NCBI RefSeq assembly: GCF_002287175.1
Contig: NZ_LMVM01000001.1
Coordinates: 124,001 to 188,000, forward strand
Direction of reading: 5' to 3'
Origin: Methanobacterium bryantii
GTDB taxonomy: Archaea > Methanobacteriota > Methanobacteria > Methanobacteriales > Methanobacteriaceae
DNA: 64,000 nt
The position numbers were made by a program, and so were the translations under genes. Numbering within the stretch: position 1 is the stretch's first letter; each line of letters opens with the position of its first letter. The notes under the pieces are model-generated. The model was not told the origin of the DNA, searched no databases, and saw only the letters and a list, made by a program, of their open reading frames with translations. Below, piece after piece: positions 52,738 through 62,033 of this stretch.

Positions 52738-54639
52738 TTGAATGAAAATAAAGAAAAACATGGTTTTTCACGGTTAATGGAATTAACTGGAAAATTAAAA
52801 ATACTGCTGGTTTTAGGGTGCATCTTATCTGCAATAGGAAGTGTATTAACACTGGGTCCTTTTGTTTATATTTACTTTATAATCAAGGAGATCTTAACTG
52901 TAGGTGGAAATATAAACCTGGTGAACACTGGTGTAGTGATTCATTATGGCTGGTTAGCGTTGATTTTTGCCATCTCTGGAATAATAGTGACTTTTGCAGC
53001 GTTGATGTGCACCCATGTGGTGGCATTTAAAACCATCAAAAATGTAAGGTACGATCTACTAAAACACCTGGCTACATTACCTCTAGGTTTCCATACAATG
53101 AATCCCAGTGGAAAAATTCGTAAAATAGTAGAAACCAATACTTTTCAGCTGGAAGATTTTATAGCTCATAGATTGCCTGATTTAGTTGGAAGTCTTGTTA
53201 CTCCTGCAGCAATATTAATATTGTTACTGTATTTTGATTGGGTGCTTGGAATCATCTGTTTAATCCCATTAATTGCAGGATTTGCTATTCAATATTCTAT
53301 AATGAAAAGATCAAGCCAGAAATTTTTAGAAATATACCAAAATTCCCTTGAAGATATGAATAATTCAGCAGTGGAGTACGTAAGAGGGATTTCAGTAGTA
53401 AAAGTATTTGGACAGACAATATACTCATTTAAAAATTTCTATGATTCTATAATAAGGTATAAAGATTTTGTTTTGAAGTATACTTTATCCATGGAAAAAT
53501 CAATGAGTTTATTTGTAACAATTATCAATGGAGCTTTCTTTTTACTGGTACCTGCGGGTATTATACTCAGTTCGTATGCTACAAATTATGAATCATTTGT
53601 TTTAAGTTTCATATTTTATGCAATTTTTGCTCCAGTTACAGCGTCCATGCTCATGAAGATAATGTACACTGCTTCAGACCAGATGATGGTTTCAGAATCT
53701 TTAAAGAAGATTGATATGTTGTTCAATGAAAAACCTTTAAAAGAGCCTGAAAATCCTCAAACACCAGAAAATAACAATATTACATTTAATAATGTAAGTT
53801 TTTCTTATATCAGTGAACATAAAGAAGAACTGGCTTTAGAAGATGTTTCTTTTAAAGTCAATGAAGGAAAAATAATGGCTTTAGTTGGGCCTTCTGGAGG
53901 AGGTAAAACAACCATAGCTAATTTAATTCCTAGATTTTGGGATGTTAACAAAGGAGAAATCCGGATTGGTAATGTAGATATTCAGGAAATAGCTTACTCC
54001 GAGTTGATGGATAGAATGAGTATTGTATTTCAAGATGTTTATCTATTTAAAGACAGTATTTTAAACAATATAAAATTCTCAAAACCCGATGCAGGAAGAG
54101 AAGAGGTTTTAAAGGCTGCTAGATTAGCTCAGTGTGAAGATATACTGGAAAAATTACCTGATGGGATTGACACAGTAATTGGAACTAAGGGAATATACTT
54201 ATCAGGGGGAGAAAAACAAAGAATTGCTTTAGCAAGGGCCATTTTAAAAGATTCACCCATAATAATATTTGATGAAGCAACAGCATTTGCAGACCCTGAA
54301 AATGAATATAAAATACAGCGGGCATTTGAGGAGCTGACTAAAAATAAAACCGTTATCATGATAGCCCACAGGTTATCCTCCATAAGAAATGTTGATGAAA
54401 TTTTGGTGCTTAAAAAAGGTAAAATCTTAGAGAGAGGAAGTCATGATGAGCTCCTGAAAAATGAGGGGTTATACGCTACAATGTGGAAAGAATATCAAAG
54501 AGGACTGTCATGGGATGTTGGAAAGCAAATTGAAGATAATAGATCTGGTGGTGATTTTCCTGATTCAAATAAGTTGCAGGACAGTTTAAGCGGTTATGAA
54601 ATAGAAAATAAAAGGGGAGAGGTAGATCCAAATGCTTAA
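52738..54639 (+). CDS. ABC exporter half-transporter, first subunit (Irp6/YbtP-like)
   Basis: About six transmembrane helices (residues about 15-300), followed by a nucleotide-binding domain with Walker A GPSGGGKTT, signature LSGGEKQR, Walker B IIIFDEATAFADPE and the H-loop IMIAHRLSS. This is a type IV ABC fold used both by exporters and by siderophore importers of the Ybt/Irt kind. The TTG at 52738, with GAGG about 10 bases upstream, precedes the conserved HGFSRLMELTGKLKILL; earlier in-frame ATGs at 52615 and 52702 have no site. It overlaps the second subunit by 8 bp and so forms a heterodimer with it. Confidence 0.88.
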   Translation: MNENKEKHGFSRLMELTGKLKILLVLGCILSAIGSVLTLGPFVYIYFIIKEILTVGGNINLVNTGVVIHYGWLALIFAISGIIVTFAALMCTHVVAFKTIKNVRYDLLKHLATLPLGFHTMNPSGKIRKIVETNTFQLEDFIAHRLPDLVGSLVTPAAILILLLYFDWVLGIICLIPLIAGFAIQYSIMKRSSQKFLEIYQNSLEDMNNSAVEYVRGISVVKVFGQTIYSFKNFYDSIIRYKDFVLKYTLSMEKSMSLFVTIINGAFFLLVPAGIILSSYATNYESFVLSFIFYAIFAPVTASMLMKIMYTASDQMMVSESLKKIDMLFNEKPLKEPENPQTPENNNITFNNVSFSYISEHKEELALEDVSFKVNEGKIMALVGPSGGGKTTIANLIPRFWDVNKGEIRIGNVDIQEIAYSELMDRMSIVFQDVYLFKDSILNNIKFSKPDAGREEVLKAARLAQCEDILEKLPDGIDTVIGTKGIYLSGGEKQRIALARAILKDSPIIIFDEATAFADPENEYKIQRAFEELTKNKTVIMIAHRLSSIRNVDEILVLKKGKILERGSHDELLKNEGLYATMWKEYQRGLSWDVGKQIEDNRSGGDFPDSNKLQDSLSGYEIENKRGEVDPNA

Positions 54640-56362
54640 AGAAAGGTTTGTTTTAACAGATAAAGGAGCTCGCGACCTAAAAAAAGCAATTTTTTCGGTA
54701 GTATTAACTGATCTGGCATTAATGCTGCCTGTTTTTATATTGCTGGCAGTTATTCAACAACTATTAAACCCTTTACTGGGAATGGGAGTTGCTGATTTAA
54801 ATTTAATAAGTTATACTGTGATTGCGGGAGTAATTTTACTTATAATCTTTGTTACTCAACTATATCACTATAACAAGACTTATGTCGCAGCATATGAAGA
54901 AAGTGCCAATAGGAGAATACGGTTAGCTGAAAAAATAAGGAAATTACCATTATCTTTCTTTGGTAAAAAAGATCTAACTGAATTTACAGGAACCATGATG
55001 GATGATGCCACCTTTTTAGAAACTATATTTTCCCATTCTGTTCCTCAACTATTTGGATCAACAATTGCCATCATCATAATAGTGGTTATGTTGATGCTGT
55101 TTGATTGGAGAATGGGAGTAAGTCTGTTAATTGGCCTTCCAATTTCATTAGGGCTTCTTTGGGGCTGTGGAAAGGTTAAAGACAATTTTGCAAATAAACA
55201 CATAGATAACAAAATTGAACTGGCAGATGCCATGCAGGAATCCTTAGAAGGAATAAAGGTTATAAAATCTTCTAATCAGGCAGATAACTACTTCGATGGA
55301 GTTAATGTTAAATTAAAAAACTTTTTCAACAGTGCACTGAAACTGGAACTGGTAATGGGAATATTTATATCCGGAGCGCAAATGGCCTTAAGGATAGGAA
55401 TCCCTTTGGTAATATTAGTTGGTGTGGACCTTCTGACAGCTGGAAGTATCAATTTCGTATACTACATCCTGTTTTTAATCGTTGCAGTAAGGTTGTACGA
55501 TCCATTAACAATAGCCATGATGAAACTGGGAGAGGTATTTGTTTTAATGACCCATATCAACAGAATGAAGGAAATGGAAGATCATGAAATAATGGGCGGA
55601 AAAACAGAGATCAATGTCAATGATTATGATATTGAGTTAGATGGTGTAAGCTTTGGATACAATGAAGAAAAAGTTTTGGACAATGTTTCAGTAACAATAA
55701 AACAGGGTGAAGTAACTGCCCTGGTTGGACCGAGCGGCAGTGGTAAAAGTACCGTGGCTAAGTTAATAGCTCGTTTTTGGGATGTTGATAAAGGAAAAAT
55801 AGCCATTGGCGGGAAAGATGTTAAAAGTATTGATCCTGAAACACTTCTATCCAATTTTGCAATAGTTTTCCAGGACGTGGTTTTGTTTAACGATACCGTA
55901 TTCAACAACATAAAAATCGGTAAAAAAGATGCAACTGATAAAGAAGTTATAGAAGCGGCTAAGCTTGCAAACTGTGATGATTTCATAAAAAGCATGCCTG
56001 AAGGATATGATACTGAAATTGGAGAGAATGGATGGACATTATCCGGCGGAGAACGCCAGCGTATATCAATAGCCAGAGCGCTGCTTAAGGATGCTCCAAT
56101 TATTTTACTTGATGAAGCCACTGCTTCACTGGATGTTGAAAACGAAACAAAGATACAGAGTGCAATAACCAATTTAATTGAAAATAAAACATTGCTTATT
56201 ATAGCACATAGAATGAGGACAGTTAAAGGTGCAGACAAAATTGTTGTTTTAGAAAATGGAAAGGTGGTGGAACAGGGAACACATGATAAATTGATTAATG
56301 ATAAAAATCTTTATAATAAATTAGTAAAACTTCAAAATGAAAGTTTAGCATGGAGTATATGA
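54632..56362 (+). CDS. ABC exporter half-transporter, second subunit (Irp7/YbtQ-like)
   Basis: A 576-residue half-transporter with six helices in the first 300 residues and a nucleotide-binding domain: GPSGSGKST, LSGGERQR, IILLDEATASLDVE and LIIAHRMRT. The 8-bp overlap with the preceding gene implies a heterodimer. Unlike its partner, which has FADPE, it keeps the usual D-loop SLDVE. Such a pair next to an ECF S component of Trep_Strep type recurs in Firmicutes, as I remember; horizontal acquisition is possible. Confidence 0.9.
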   Translation: MLKERFVLTDKGARDLKKAIFSVVLTDLALMLPVFILLAVIQQLLNPLLGMGVADLNLISYTVIAGVILLIIFVTQLYHYNKTYVAAYEESANRRIRLAEKIRKLPLSFFGKKDLTEFTGTMMDDATFLETIFSHSVPQLFGSTIAIIIIVVMLMLFDWRMGVSLLIGLPISLGLLWGCGKVKDNFANKHIDNKIELADAMQESLEGIKVIKSSNQADNYFDGVNVKLKNFFNSALKLELVMGIFISGAQMALRIGIPLVILVGVDLLTAGSINFVYYILFLIVAVRLYDPLTIAMMKLGEVFVLMTHINRMKEMEDHEIMGGKTEINVNDYDIELDGVSFGYNEEKVLDNVSVTIKQGEVTALVGPSGSGKSTVAKLIARFWDVDKGKIAIGGKDVKSIDPETLLSNFAIVFQDVVLFNDTVFNNIKIGKKDATDKEVIEAAKLANCDDFIKSMPEGYDTEIGENGWTLSGGERQRISIARALLKDAPIILLDEATASLDVENETKIQSAITNLIENKTLLIIAHRMRTVKGADKIVVLENGKVVEQGTHDKLINDKNLYNKLVKLQNESLAWSI

Positions 56363-56633
56363 TTATTCCATGCACGTTTTATTTTTTAAGAATACTCATA
56401 TCGGTGTCATGCTGGGGCATCTATGATTTCACGCGTTTACAATTATGGATTTACAACAGTGCAGAATTTTACTGTATAATTACTATTGAAAAATGGAAGA
56501 TTTTATATGTGGGTTAATTTAAGTTGGATTTGTTTAAAAAAATTCAGCTTTATTAATCGACAGTTTAAATAAATTATAATAGTAATATTTGCACAGCACA
56601 CTGATATGAGCGTTAAAAAAGGTTGGAGAATCA

Positions 56634-56960
56634 ATGGTTAATGCATGGATATTACTCTTTATAGGGGTTGGACTGGAAGTGGTTGCCACTACCTGCCTGA
56701 AATTATCACAGAGTTTTACTAAGCTATGGCCTTCTATTGGATTTATTATTTTCTTTGCCAGTGCTTTTTATCTTTTTTCTCTGTGTATGAAACATATTGA
56801 AATGGGGATTGCATATGCAGTCTGGGCAGGATTGGGAATTGGATTAATAGCAATAATGGGAGTTATTTTTTTCAGTGAAGAGATTAGTTTTTTAAAATTC
56901 CTGGCTATTGGAATGATCATTGCAGGAGCTGTGATTCTTAACTTGACCAGCACAGGATAG
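56634..56960 (+). CDS. small multidrug resistance (SMR) transporter
   Basis: Four-helix proton-coupled efflux protein of 108 residues. The active-site Glu is in the first helix (GVGLEVVATTCLKLSQSF), and AYAVWAGLGIGLIAIMGVIFFSEEIS matches the EmrE/QacC group. It lies 270 bp after the ABC pair on the same strand, with its own ATG and GGAG-like site, so is probably a separate unit. Confidence 0.92.
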   Translation: MVNAWILLFIGVGLEVVATTCLKLSQSFTKLWPSIGFIIFFASAFYLFSLCMKHIEMGIAYAVWAGLGIGLIAIMGVIFFSEEISFLKFLAIGMIIAGAVILNLTSTG

Positions 56961-57042
56961 AAATGAAAACTATCCCCACTTGATTAATTTATGACCTGTA
57001 ACCATGGAAACACTTAAATATGATGAAAATCAGTATTCAAAT

Positions 57043-57060
57043 ATTGAACATTAGTTCAAT
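57043..57060. promoter_or_regulatory. TetR-type operator, copy 1 (GAAC-N4-GTTC)
   Basis: ATTGAACATTAGTTCAAT contains GAAC-ATTA-GTTC. It lies in the 350-bp spacer between the SMR gene and the MFS gene. The same core is found at 57161-57172 and 58710-58721. Confidence 0.7.
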
Positions 57061-57157
57061 TTTGGTGGATGGATGATTTTAAAGAGGTGTAAGATATGGA
57101 TATAATTTGCAGCGGTGTGAAATTCAGCAGAAATTAGCAATATTTTTTTTGAACATA

Positions 57158-57175
57158 ACTGAACAATTGTTCAGT
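57158..57175. promoter_or_regulatory. TetR-type operator, copy 2, perfect 18-bp palindrome
   Basis: ACTGAACAATTGTTCAGT is fully self-complementary and about 140 bp upstream of the MFS start. It shares the GAAC-N4-GTTC core with the other two sites. Confidence 0.8.
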
Positions 57176-57314
57176 ATTGGATGGGTGAAATATGTAATTT
57201 TGCTTTGATATTTCAATTGAAATAAAAATATGATTTAATTTGAATTTTAAAGTTAATAATCAATTAATTTGTTAAAATAACTATATCTATCAAATAAAAA
57301 TAGGAGAAACCAAC

Positions 57315-58544
57315 ATGGAAATACTTAAACTTAAAAATCCCCATTTGACGAAAATAGTACTGGTATTAACGGGAATGATGACTGTTATGGCAGGAGCACT
57401 TATAGCACCGACTTTACCCTCAATTCAGAGTTATTTTAGTTCTGTTCCTTCCATTGAATTAATAACGCCTCTTGTTTTGACAGTTGTTTCATTGGCATGT
57501 ATTATATTTGCCCCTGTTATTGGATACCTGCTTGACAGGATCAGTAAGAGGAAAATTTTTTTAACATCCTTACTGCTTTTTGCTGCAAGTGGAAGCGCTG
57601 GCCTGTACCTGAACTCAGTATGGGCTATTGTAGCAAGCCGTGTGATCCTGGGTTTAGCTGTAGCAGGAATATCTGCGTGCACCCTGACATTGGTAGGTGA
57701 CTACTTTGAGGGATCTGAAAGAAATGAATTAATAGGTATTGTAACTGCATTTATGAGTCTGGGTGGTATGATATTTGTGCCTCTGTCTGGCTATCTTACT
57801 CAATTCAACTGGCATTTGCCCTTTGCACTGTACCTTTTCCCCCTTTTTATTCTGCCTTTAGCTTTTATCTCAATTCCTGATCTAAAAATAAAAAGCATTA
57901 CTACTGGAAAAATTAATTCACAGGTACCTGCAAAGGATAAAACCCTTAAAAAAACAGTTGTTATCTTAATATATGCATTGGGTTTTTGTTCAATGGCCTT
58001 TTTATATATTATGACTGTGCAGATACCTTATTACATTAAAGCACTTGCAATTGGAACTTCTTTTATATCAGGAATTGTGATTGCTGTGTTATGTTTGTTT
58101 GAAACAGTATCATCTGTGATCTATGGAAAAACATCCATTAAACCTATAAATGTTGTAGCGTATTTTTTCTTCCTTGAAAGTATTGGGTTTTTAATTTTAT
58201 CTATTGCGTCCAATTTATGGACTTTTATTGGAGGAGCAATTCTTGTGGGTTCTGGAATAGGTTTAATGGTACCTGCAACTAATACTCTGATTACAGTTAA
58301 CACACCTGCAAAATCCAGAGGAAAGTATGTAGGGGGACTGGTTACCCTTTTCTATCTTGGACAATTTTCTTCTCCATTTCTGGTTAGACCATTAATTACA
58401 TCGTCCGGATATTCAGCACCAAATGGTTTATTTGCAATATTGGGAGTATTATGTATGGTATTTTTTATTTTAAATCTCATAATATTCCTGATAATTTCAA
58501 ATAGAAAAGATAAAAACTATTTCTTCATAGAAAGCAGTAATTAA
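57315..58544 (+). CDS. MFS efflux transporter
   Basis: Twelve-helix major facilitator protein of 409 residues. Motif A-like GYLLDRISKRKIF lies between helices 2 and 3, and ASRVILGLAVAGISACTLTLVGDYF resembles drug/metabolite exporters of the DHA1 type. A basic central loop is near residues 190-215. Two GAAC-N4-GTTC operators lie upstream and a TetR gene follows, so it is a repressor-controlled pump for an unknown compound. Confidence 0.9.
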   Translation: MEILKLKNPHLTKIVLVLTGMMTVMAGALIAPTLPSIQSYFSSVPSIELITPLVLTVVSLACIIFAPVIGYLLDRISKRKIFLTSLLLFAASGSAGLYLNSVWAIVASRVILGLAVAGISACTLTLVGDYFEGSERNELIGIVTAFMSLGGMIFVPLSGYLTQFNWHLPFALYLFPLFILPLAFISIPDLKIKSITTGKINSQVPAKDKTLKKTVVILIYALGFCSMAFLYIMTVQIPYYIKALAIGTSFISGIVIAVLCLFETVSSVIYGKTSIKPINVVAYFFFLESIGFLILSIASNLWTFIGGAILVGSGIGLMVPATNTLITVNTPAKSRGKYVGGLVTLFYLGQFSSPFLVRPLITSSGYSAPNGLFAILGVLCMVFFILNLIIFLIISNRKDKNYFFIESSN

Positions 58545-58709
58545 TTCATTACTACTCTTCTATTTTAAAAGGGGATGTAGTAATAATTGGAGATACAAAA
58601 CTAAAAATCAAATCCTTAAAATATAGTAAAATACTCAAAGCTCTGCTACTTTACAGATACAGCACAAAACTTATATTTCATAAAAATAATCGATTGTGTG
58701 TGGAATACA

Positions 58710-58721
58710 GAACATCAGTTC
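58710..58721. promoter_or_regulatory. TetR-type operator, copy 3, at the TetR gene
   Basis: GAAC-ATCA-GTTC ends 13 bp before the TetR start codon and would block its own translation start region or transcript start. It implies autoregulation. Confidence 0.6.
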
Positions 58722-58734
58722 AGGTGAATTAATC

Positions 58735-59313
58735 ATGGCACAGGTTTTAAAAGAAGATATAAGACAGAGGATTTACGCTGCGGCTGTGGAAGAATTCTAC
58801 AGCAAAGATTACAGAAATGCCACAATAAGGGCCATAGCAAAAAGAGCTGAAGTGCCTCTTGGGCTTGTATATACCTATTATAAAAATAAACAGGCTCTCT
58901 TATCAGCAATTGTTGAACCAATTTTTGCAATGATAAAAGAAACAATGGAAAAAGCAGAAAATTCGAATTTTCACAGTGCATTTGAGAATTTCGAAAAAAT
59001 AGAATTTGGCATGTTTTTAGATTTATTCGAAAAACGCAAGGAACTCATCATATTAATTGATAAAAGTAGTGGTACGGAATATGGCAACGCTAAGGAAACC
59101 ATTATTAATCTAACTGAAACTCACATTAAAAAAAGCCATCAAAATAAGGATATTCCTGTGTTTAACGATTTTTTAGTGCATATATGGGCAAATAGTCTTA
59201 TTGAAGGAATGTTTGAGATAATTCGCCATTGTACAGACAGAAAATCAGCCGAAAAAATGATGGAACTGGTGGCCAGACAGTACTATTATGGAATTGAAGG
59301 ATTGAATGATTAA
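58735..59313 (+). CDS. TetR-family repressor
   Basis: The N-terminal helix-turn-helix reads RIYAAAVEEFYSKDYRNATIRAIAKRAEVPLGLVYTYYKNKQALL, the classic TetR pattern; the C-terminal two thirds is the ligand-binding helical domain. The ATG at 58735 (MAQVLKEDI) with GGTGA upstream is preferred to a longer start at 58696, which would include the operator. The product has 192 residues. It probably represses the upstream MFS gene and itself. Confidence 0.92.
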   Translation: MAQVLKEDIRQRIYAAAVEEFYSKDYRNATIRAIAKRAEVPLGLVYTYYKNKQALLSAIVEPIFAMIKETMEKAENSNFHSAFENFEKIEFGMFLDLFEKRKELIILIDKSSGTEYGNAKETIINLTETHIKKSHQNKDIPVFNDFLVHIWANSLIEGMFEIIRHCTDRKSAEKMMELVARQYYYGIEGLND

Positions 59314-59361
59314 TTCAAACAAAACTGAATATTTATTCCTTATTTAAAATGGAGAAGTCAT

Positions 59362-59430
59362 ATGGACCAACAGAATCAAAAATTATATGGAAATAAGTTA
59401 ATCCTGTTATTTTGCTGTGGCAATTGCTAA
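59362..59430 (+). pseudogene. possible 5' remnant of a deleted gene
   Basis: ATG after a GGAG site, 22 codons then TAA. The peptide (MDQQNQKLYGNKLILLFCC...) looks like a basic cytosolic tip running into a first transmembrane helix, as in transporter N-termini. Nothing continues in any frame. It follows the TetR gene by about 50 bp. Confidence 0.3.
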
Positions 59431-59552
59431 AATTTCACCATTTGATAAAGAATAATGTTATTTTGACTGTTAAAATCAGTTAAAATAGATATTAATTACA
59501 TCTTTAACATTTTACTCATATCTCCAAAGAGATGGATTTTTTTATATTTTAA

Positions 59553-60350
59553 TTATTTCTTTTGAGAATTAAAATAAAAAATTGACTTAATGTTGTTCTT
59601 ATCAGTAAAATCATAGTTATCCTTTAACAGGTTAACAAATTCTTCTTCACTGTAAAATGGCGGTGTAAAAGATCCCTGTTTTGTATATATGTTGTCTACA
59701 ACTAAATCACTTATTTTTCTCTTATCTTTTATATAAAAACACCCTGTTAGATATCCATTGTTCTTTAAAACACGGGTGATTTCTTTAATTGCATTAATTT
59801 TATTTGGAAAAGCATGCAGTCCATTCATGGTAAGCAGTAAATCAATGATCGAGCTTTTTAAAGGTAAATTTCCAATATCTGCCCTGATCAATGCTACATT
59901 CTTGATATTGTTCTTTTCATAAACTTTTTTAGCTTCCATGAGCATGCCGTAAGAGTAATCTACACAGATTATCTTTGCATTTTTCAGTTTTGGGTATTTT
60001 TTGCAGGTAAAAACTCCTGAACCAACTGGCACGTCTAAAATTAATCCATTAAAATCATCTGGGATGTAGTTGAGAACATAATCTACGTAATCTTGATCAT
60101 TTAATCCCCAAACTGCTGCATTATATAGCTTGGTTAAGATATTAGAACTTGTTAACATAGAATTGTAGACAGAAGATACGTTGTCATATGTATTTGATAT
60201 TTTGTCGTTAATTTCAGGTATAAAATCGATAATGCCTTTTTTTATGGGGTAAGTCTGTTCACTGTTTTTAACATAAACGGTTTTTTCATCATAATTTATG
60301 TGGATTTTATTTTTGCTTTTGGGACAGAAAAGTAATTCTTCAAGGTTCAT
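59553..60350 (-). CDS. methyltransferase with N-terminal Trm112-like segment
   Basis: Residues 1-45 (LLFCPKSKNKIHINYDEKTVYVKN...YPIKKGIIDFIP) resemble a Trm112-type zinc-ribbon remnant, here with only one Cys. Then comes a SAM-binding domain with LILDVPVGSGVFT, IICVDYSYGMLMEA and the post-motif LLLTMNGLHAFPNKINAIKEITRVLK. This is the UbiE/MenG-like small-molecule methyltransferase pattern. A 230-bp leader carries a 28-bp palindrome, and the promoter has two iron-type operators, so expression probably depends on iron. Substrate unknown. Confidence 0.8.
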   Translation of the reverse strand: MNLEELLFCPKSKNKIHINYDEKTVYVKNSEQTYPIKKGIIDFIPEINDKISNTYDNVSSVYNSMLTSSNILTKLYNAAVWGLNDQDYVDYVLNYIPDDFNGLILDVPVGSGVFTCKKYPKLKNAKIICVDYSYGMLMEAKKVYEKNNIKNVALIRADIGNLPLKSSIIDLLLTMNGLHAFPNKINAIKEITRVLKNNGYLTGCFYIKDKRKISDLVVDNIYTKQGSFTPPFYSEEEFVNLLKDNYDFTDKNNIKSIFYFNSQKK

Positions 60351-60460
60351 GGAATCATCTGCTTTAAATTTTCTTTTAAAAACAACTTTTTATGTATTCA
60401 AATTGTTTACGTGGGTAATATATGGAATAAATTGAACATATCTTGTTATGGAGAAGGAGG

Positions 60461-60488
60461 TAAGGTTTGCCAGTACTGGCAAACCTTA
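60461..60488. promoter_or_regulatory. perfect 28-bp palindrome
   Basis: Self-complementary over all 28 bases, centre AGTACT, arms containing AAGGTTTGCC. It lies in the leader of the methyltransferase gene, 111 bp before its start. It could be an operator for a dimeric regulator or a hairpin in the leader RNA. It has no loop, unlike the palindrome clusters. Confidence 0.8.
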
Positions 60489-60583
60489 GGGGTGCATATG
60501 CCATTTTGATCTCATGGGATTTCTATGGTTTTAAGTCCACCCTGAAATGTTTACCGGTGATTCTAAATGCCGTTTTAAAATTT

Positions 60584-60622
60584 TTAGGTAAACCTAAATT
60601 TCAGGGTGTTAGATATACCTAA
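60584..60622. promoter_or_regulatory. two DtxR/IdeR-type operators before the methyltransferase
   Basis: TTAGGTAAACCTAA at 60584-60597 and a one-mismatch copy TTAGATATACCTAA at 60609-60622. TATA-like sequence at 60627-60640 lies on the upstream side for minus-strand transcription, the same order as at the feoA and rubrerythrin promoters. Confidence 0.8.
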
Positions 60623-60934
60623 TCTTTTATAGTATATAAAATTTTCTGGGACTTCTAATCAATAAAATTGTTTCGGGAGTACTTGTAGTCAGTATGTATG
60701 GTAAGATGTGCTGTTACCTGTATATGGCCACTTTGAAAGTAAAACTATTCTGGCTTTATGTATAATGTAAGTTACCCAATAATCAGCCAGATATAATCAT
60801 CAATATGTCCTTAAAATGAAAGATATCAACTTGGATTTAAATAATTTAAATTCATAGTTTAAAAAAATTAGCTTAGTTAAATATTAAGGTTATACTGGAT
60901 TGTAAAATTAAGTGAATATTTTAATGAATTAGGA

Positions 60935-61750
60935 TTATCCCAGCGAAACATCGAGTATCATCATTATCACAAAGCCGACCATGGCTGCAACTGTTGCCAG
61001 GTCAACATTCCCCTCCCTCTGACATTCTGGAATTATATCCTCGATTACCACGAATATCATGGCCCCAGCAGCAAAACTCAATGCATATGGAAGTACTGGT
61101 GTGAAAAGGGTTACCAGCAGGGCACCTGCAACTCCGGCAATAGGTTCTACAATTCCTGATAACTGGCCGTACATGAAACTTTTCCTTCTGGATAACCCTT
61201 CACCTCTAAGGGGCATGGATATGGCGGTTCCTTCTGGAAGGTTTTGGATTCCAATACCGATAGCCAGGGCTATTGCGGCAGTTAATGAACCATAAGTTAT
61301 ATCTGAGGCTAATGCACCAAAAACAACCCCAACTGCCAGGCCTTCTGGAATATTATGTAAAGTTACAGCCAGTACCAGTAACCTGTTTCTGTGCCAGGTT
61401 GTTTTAATACCTTCAGCTTCATTTAAAGAGCAGCCTGGATGAACATGGGGAATTACTTTATCAACTATGGCTAAAAACAGGCCGCCTAATAAAAAACCTA
61501 CAGCCGGAGGTAACCATTCAGGGGAACCCTGAGCAGCTGACATTTCAATTGCTGGGGCGAGTAATGACCAGAAACTGGCAGCCATCATGACTCCTGCGGC
61601 AAATCCAAGGGATAAATTTAAAACCTTCCTATTGGCTCCACGAACAAAAAACACAGCTGATGCACCTAAAGCTGTCATAAGCCAGGTGAACAAAGTGGCT
61701 AAAAGGGCCAGGAGAACAGGATCATAGCTTGTTATTGAATTCATTTTCAA
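60935..61750 (-). CDS. ZIP-family metal transporter (ZupT-like)
   Basis: Eight-helix divalent metal importer of 271 residues. The metal-path motifs are complete: HNIPEGLAVGVVFG in helix 4 and QNLPEGTAISMPL in helix 5. The loop between helices 3 and 4 has HVHPGC. ZIP proteins of this branch carry Zn, Fe or Mn. No iron-type operator is seen directly upstream, so regulation may differ from its neighbours. Confidence 0.93.
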   Translation of the reverse strand: MKMNSITSYDPVLLALLATLFTWLMTALGASAVFFVRGANRKVLNLSLGFAAGVMMAASFWSLLAPAIEMSAAQGSPEWLPPAVGFLLGGLFLAIVDKVIPHVHPGCSLNEAEGIKTTWHRNRLLVLAVTLHNIPEGLAVGVVFGALASDITYGSLTAAIALAIGIGIQNLPEGTAISMPLRGEGLSRRKSFMYGQLSGIVEPIAGVAGALLVTLFTPVLPYALSFAAGAMIFVVIEDIIPECQREGNVDLATVAAMVGFVIMMILDVSLG

Positions 61751-62033
61751 GTTTCCTAAAATTTTTTGAAAGTATCCTTTTCATGATTTATAATAGTTTT
61801 TTTTTAAAGGATGGCAGATTTGAATAACACCGTTTACATGGATAATAGTTCAATCAGTGAGTTATATCTGTAAACTCGTTGTAAACACATTTTTACTTAA
61901 AAATGGGTTATAAAATAAATAGTTCGGTTATGGGCTGTTTTTTGTTCTAAAATTCTCAATATACATATTTTTAATAAATAATATAAAAAAAATAATAGAA
62001 TAGATCTTAATTAAATAAGTTGGATTTTCCGGT

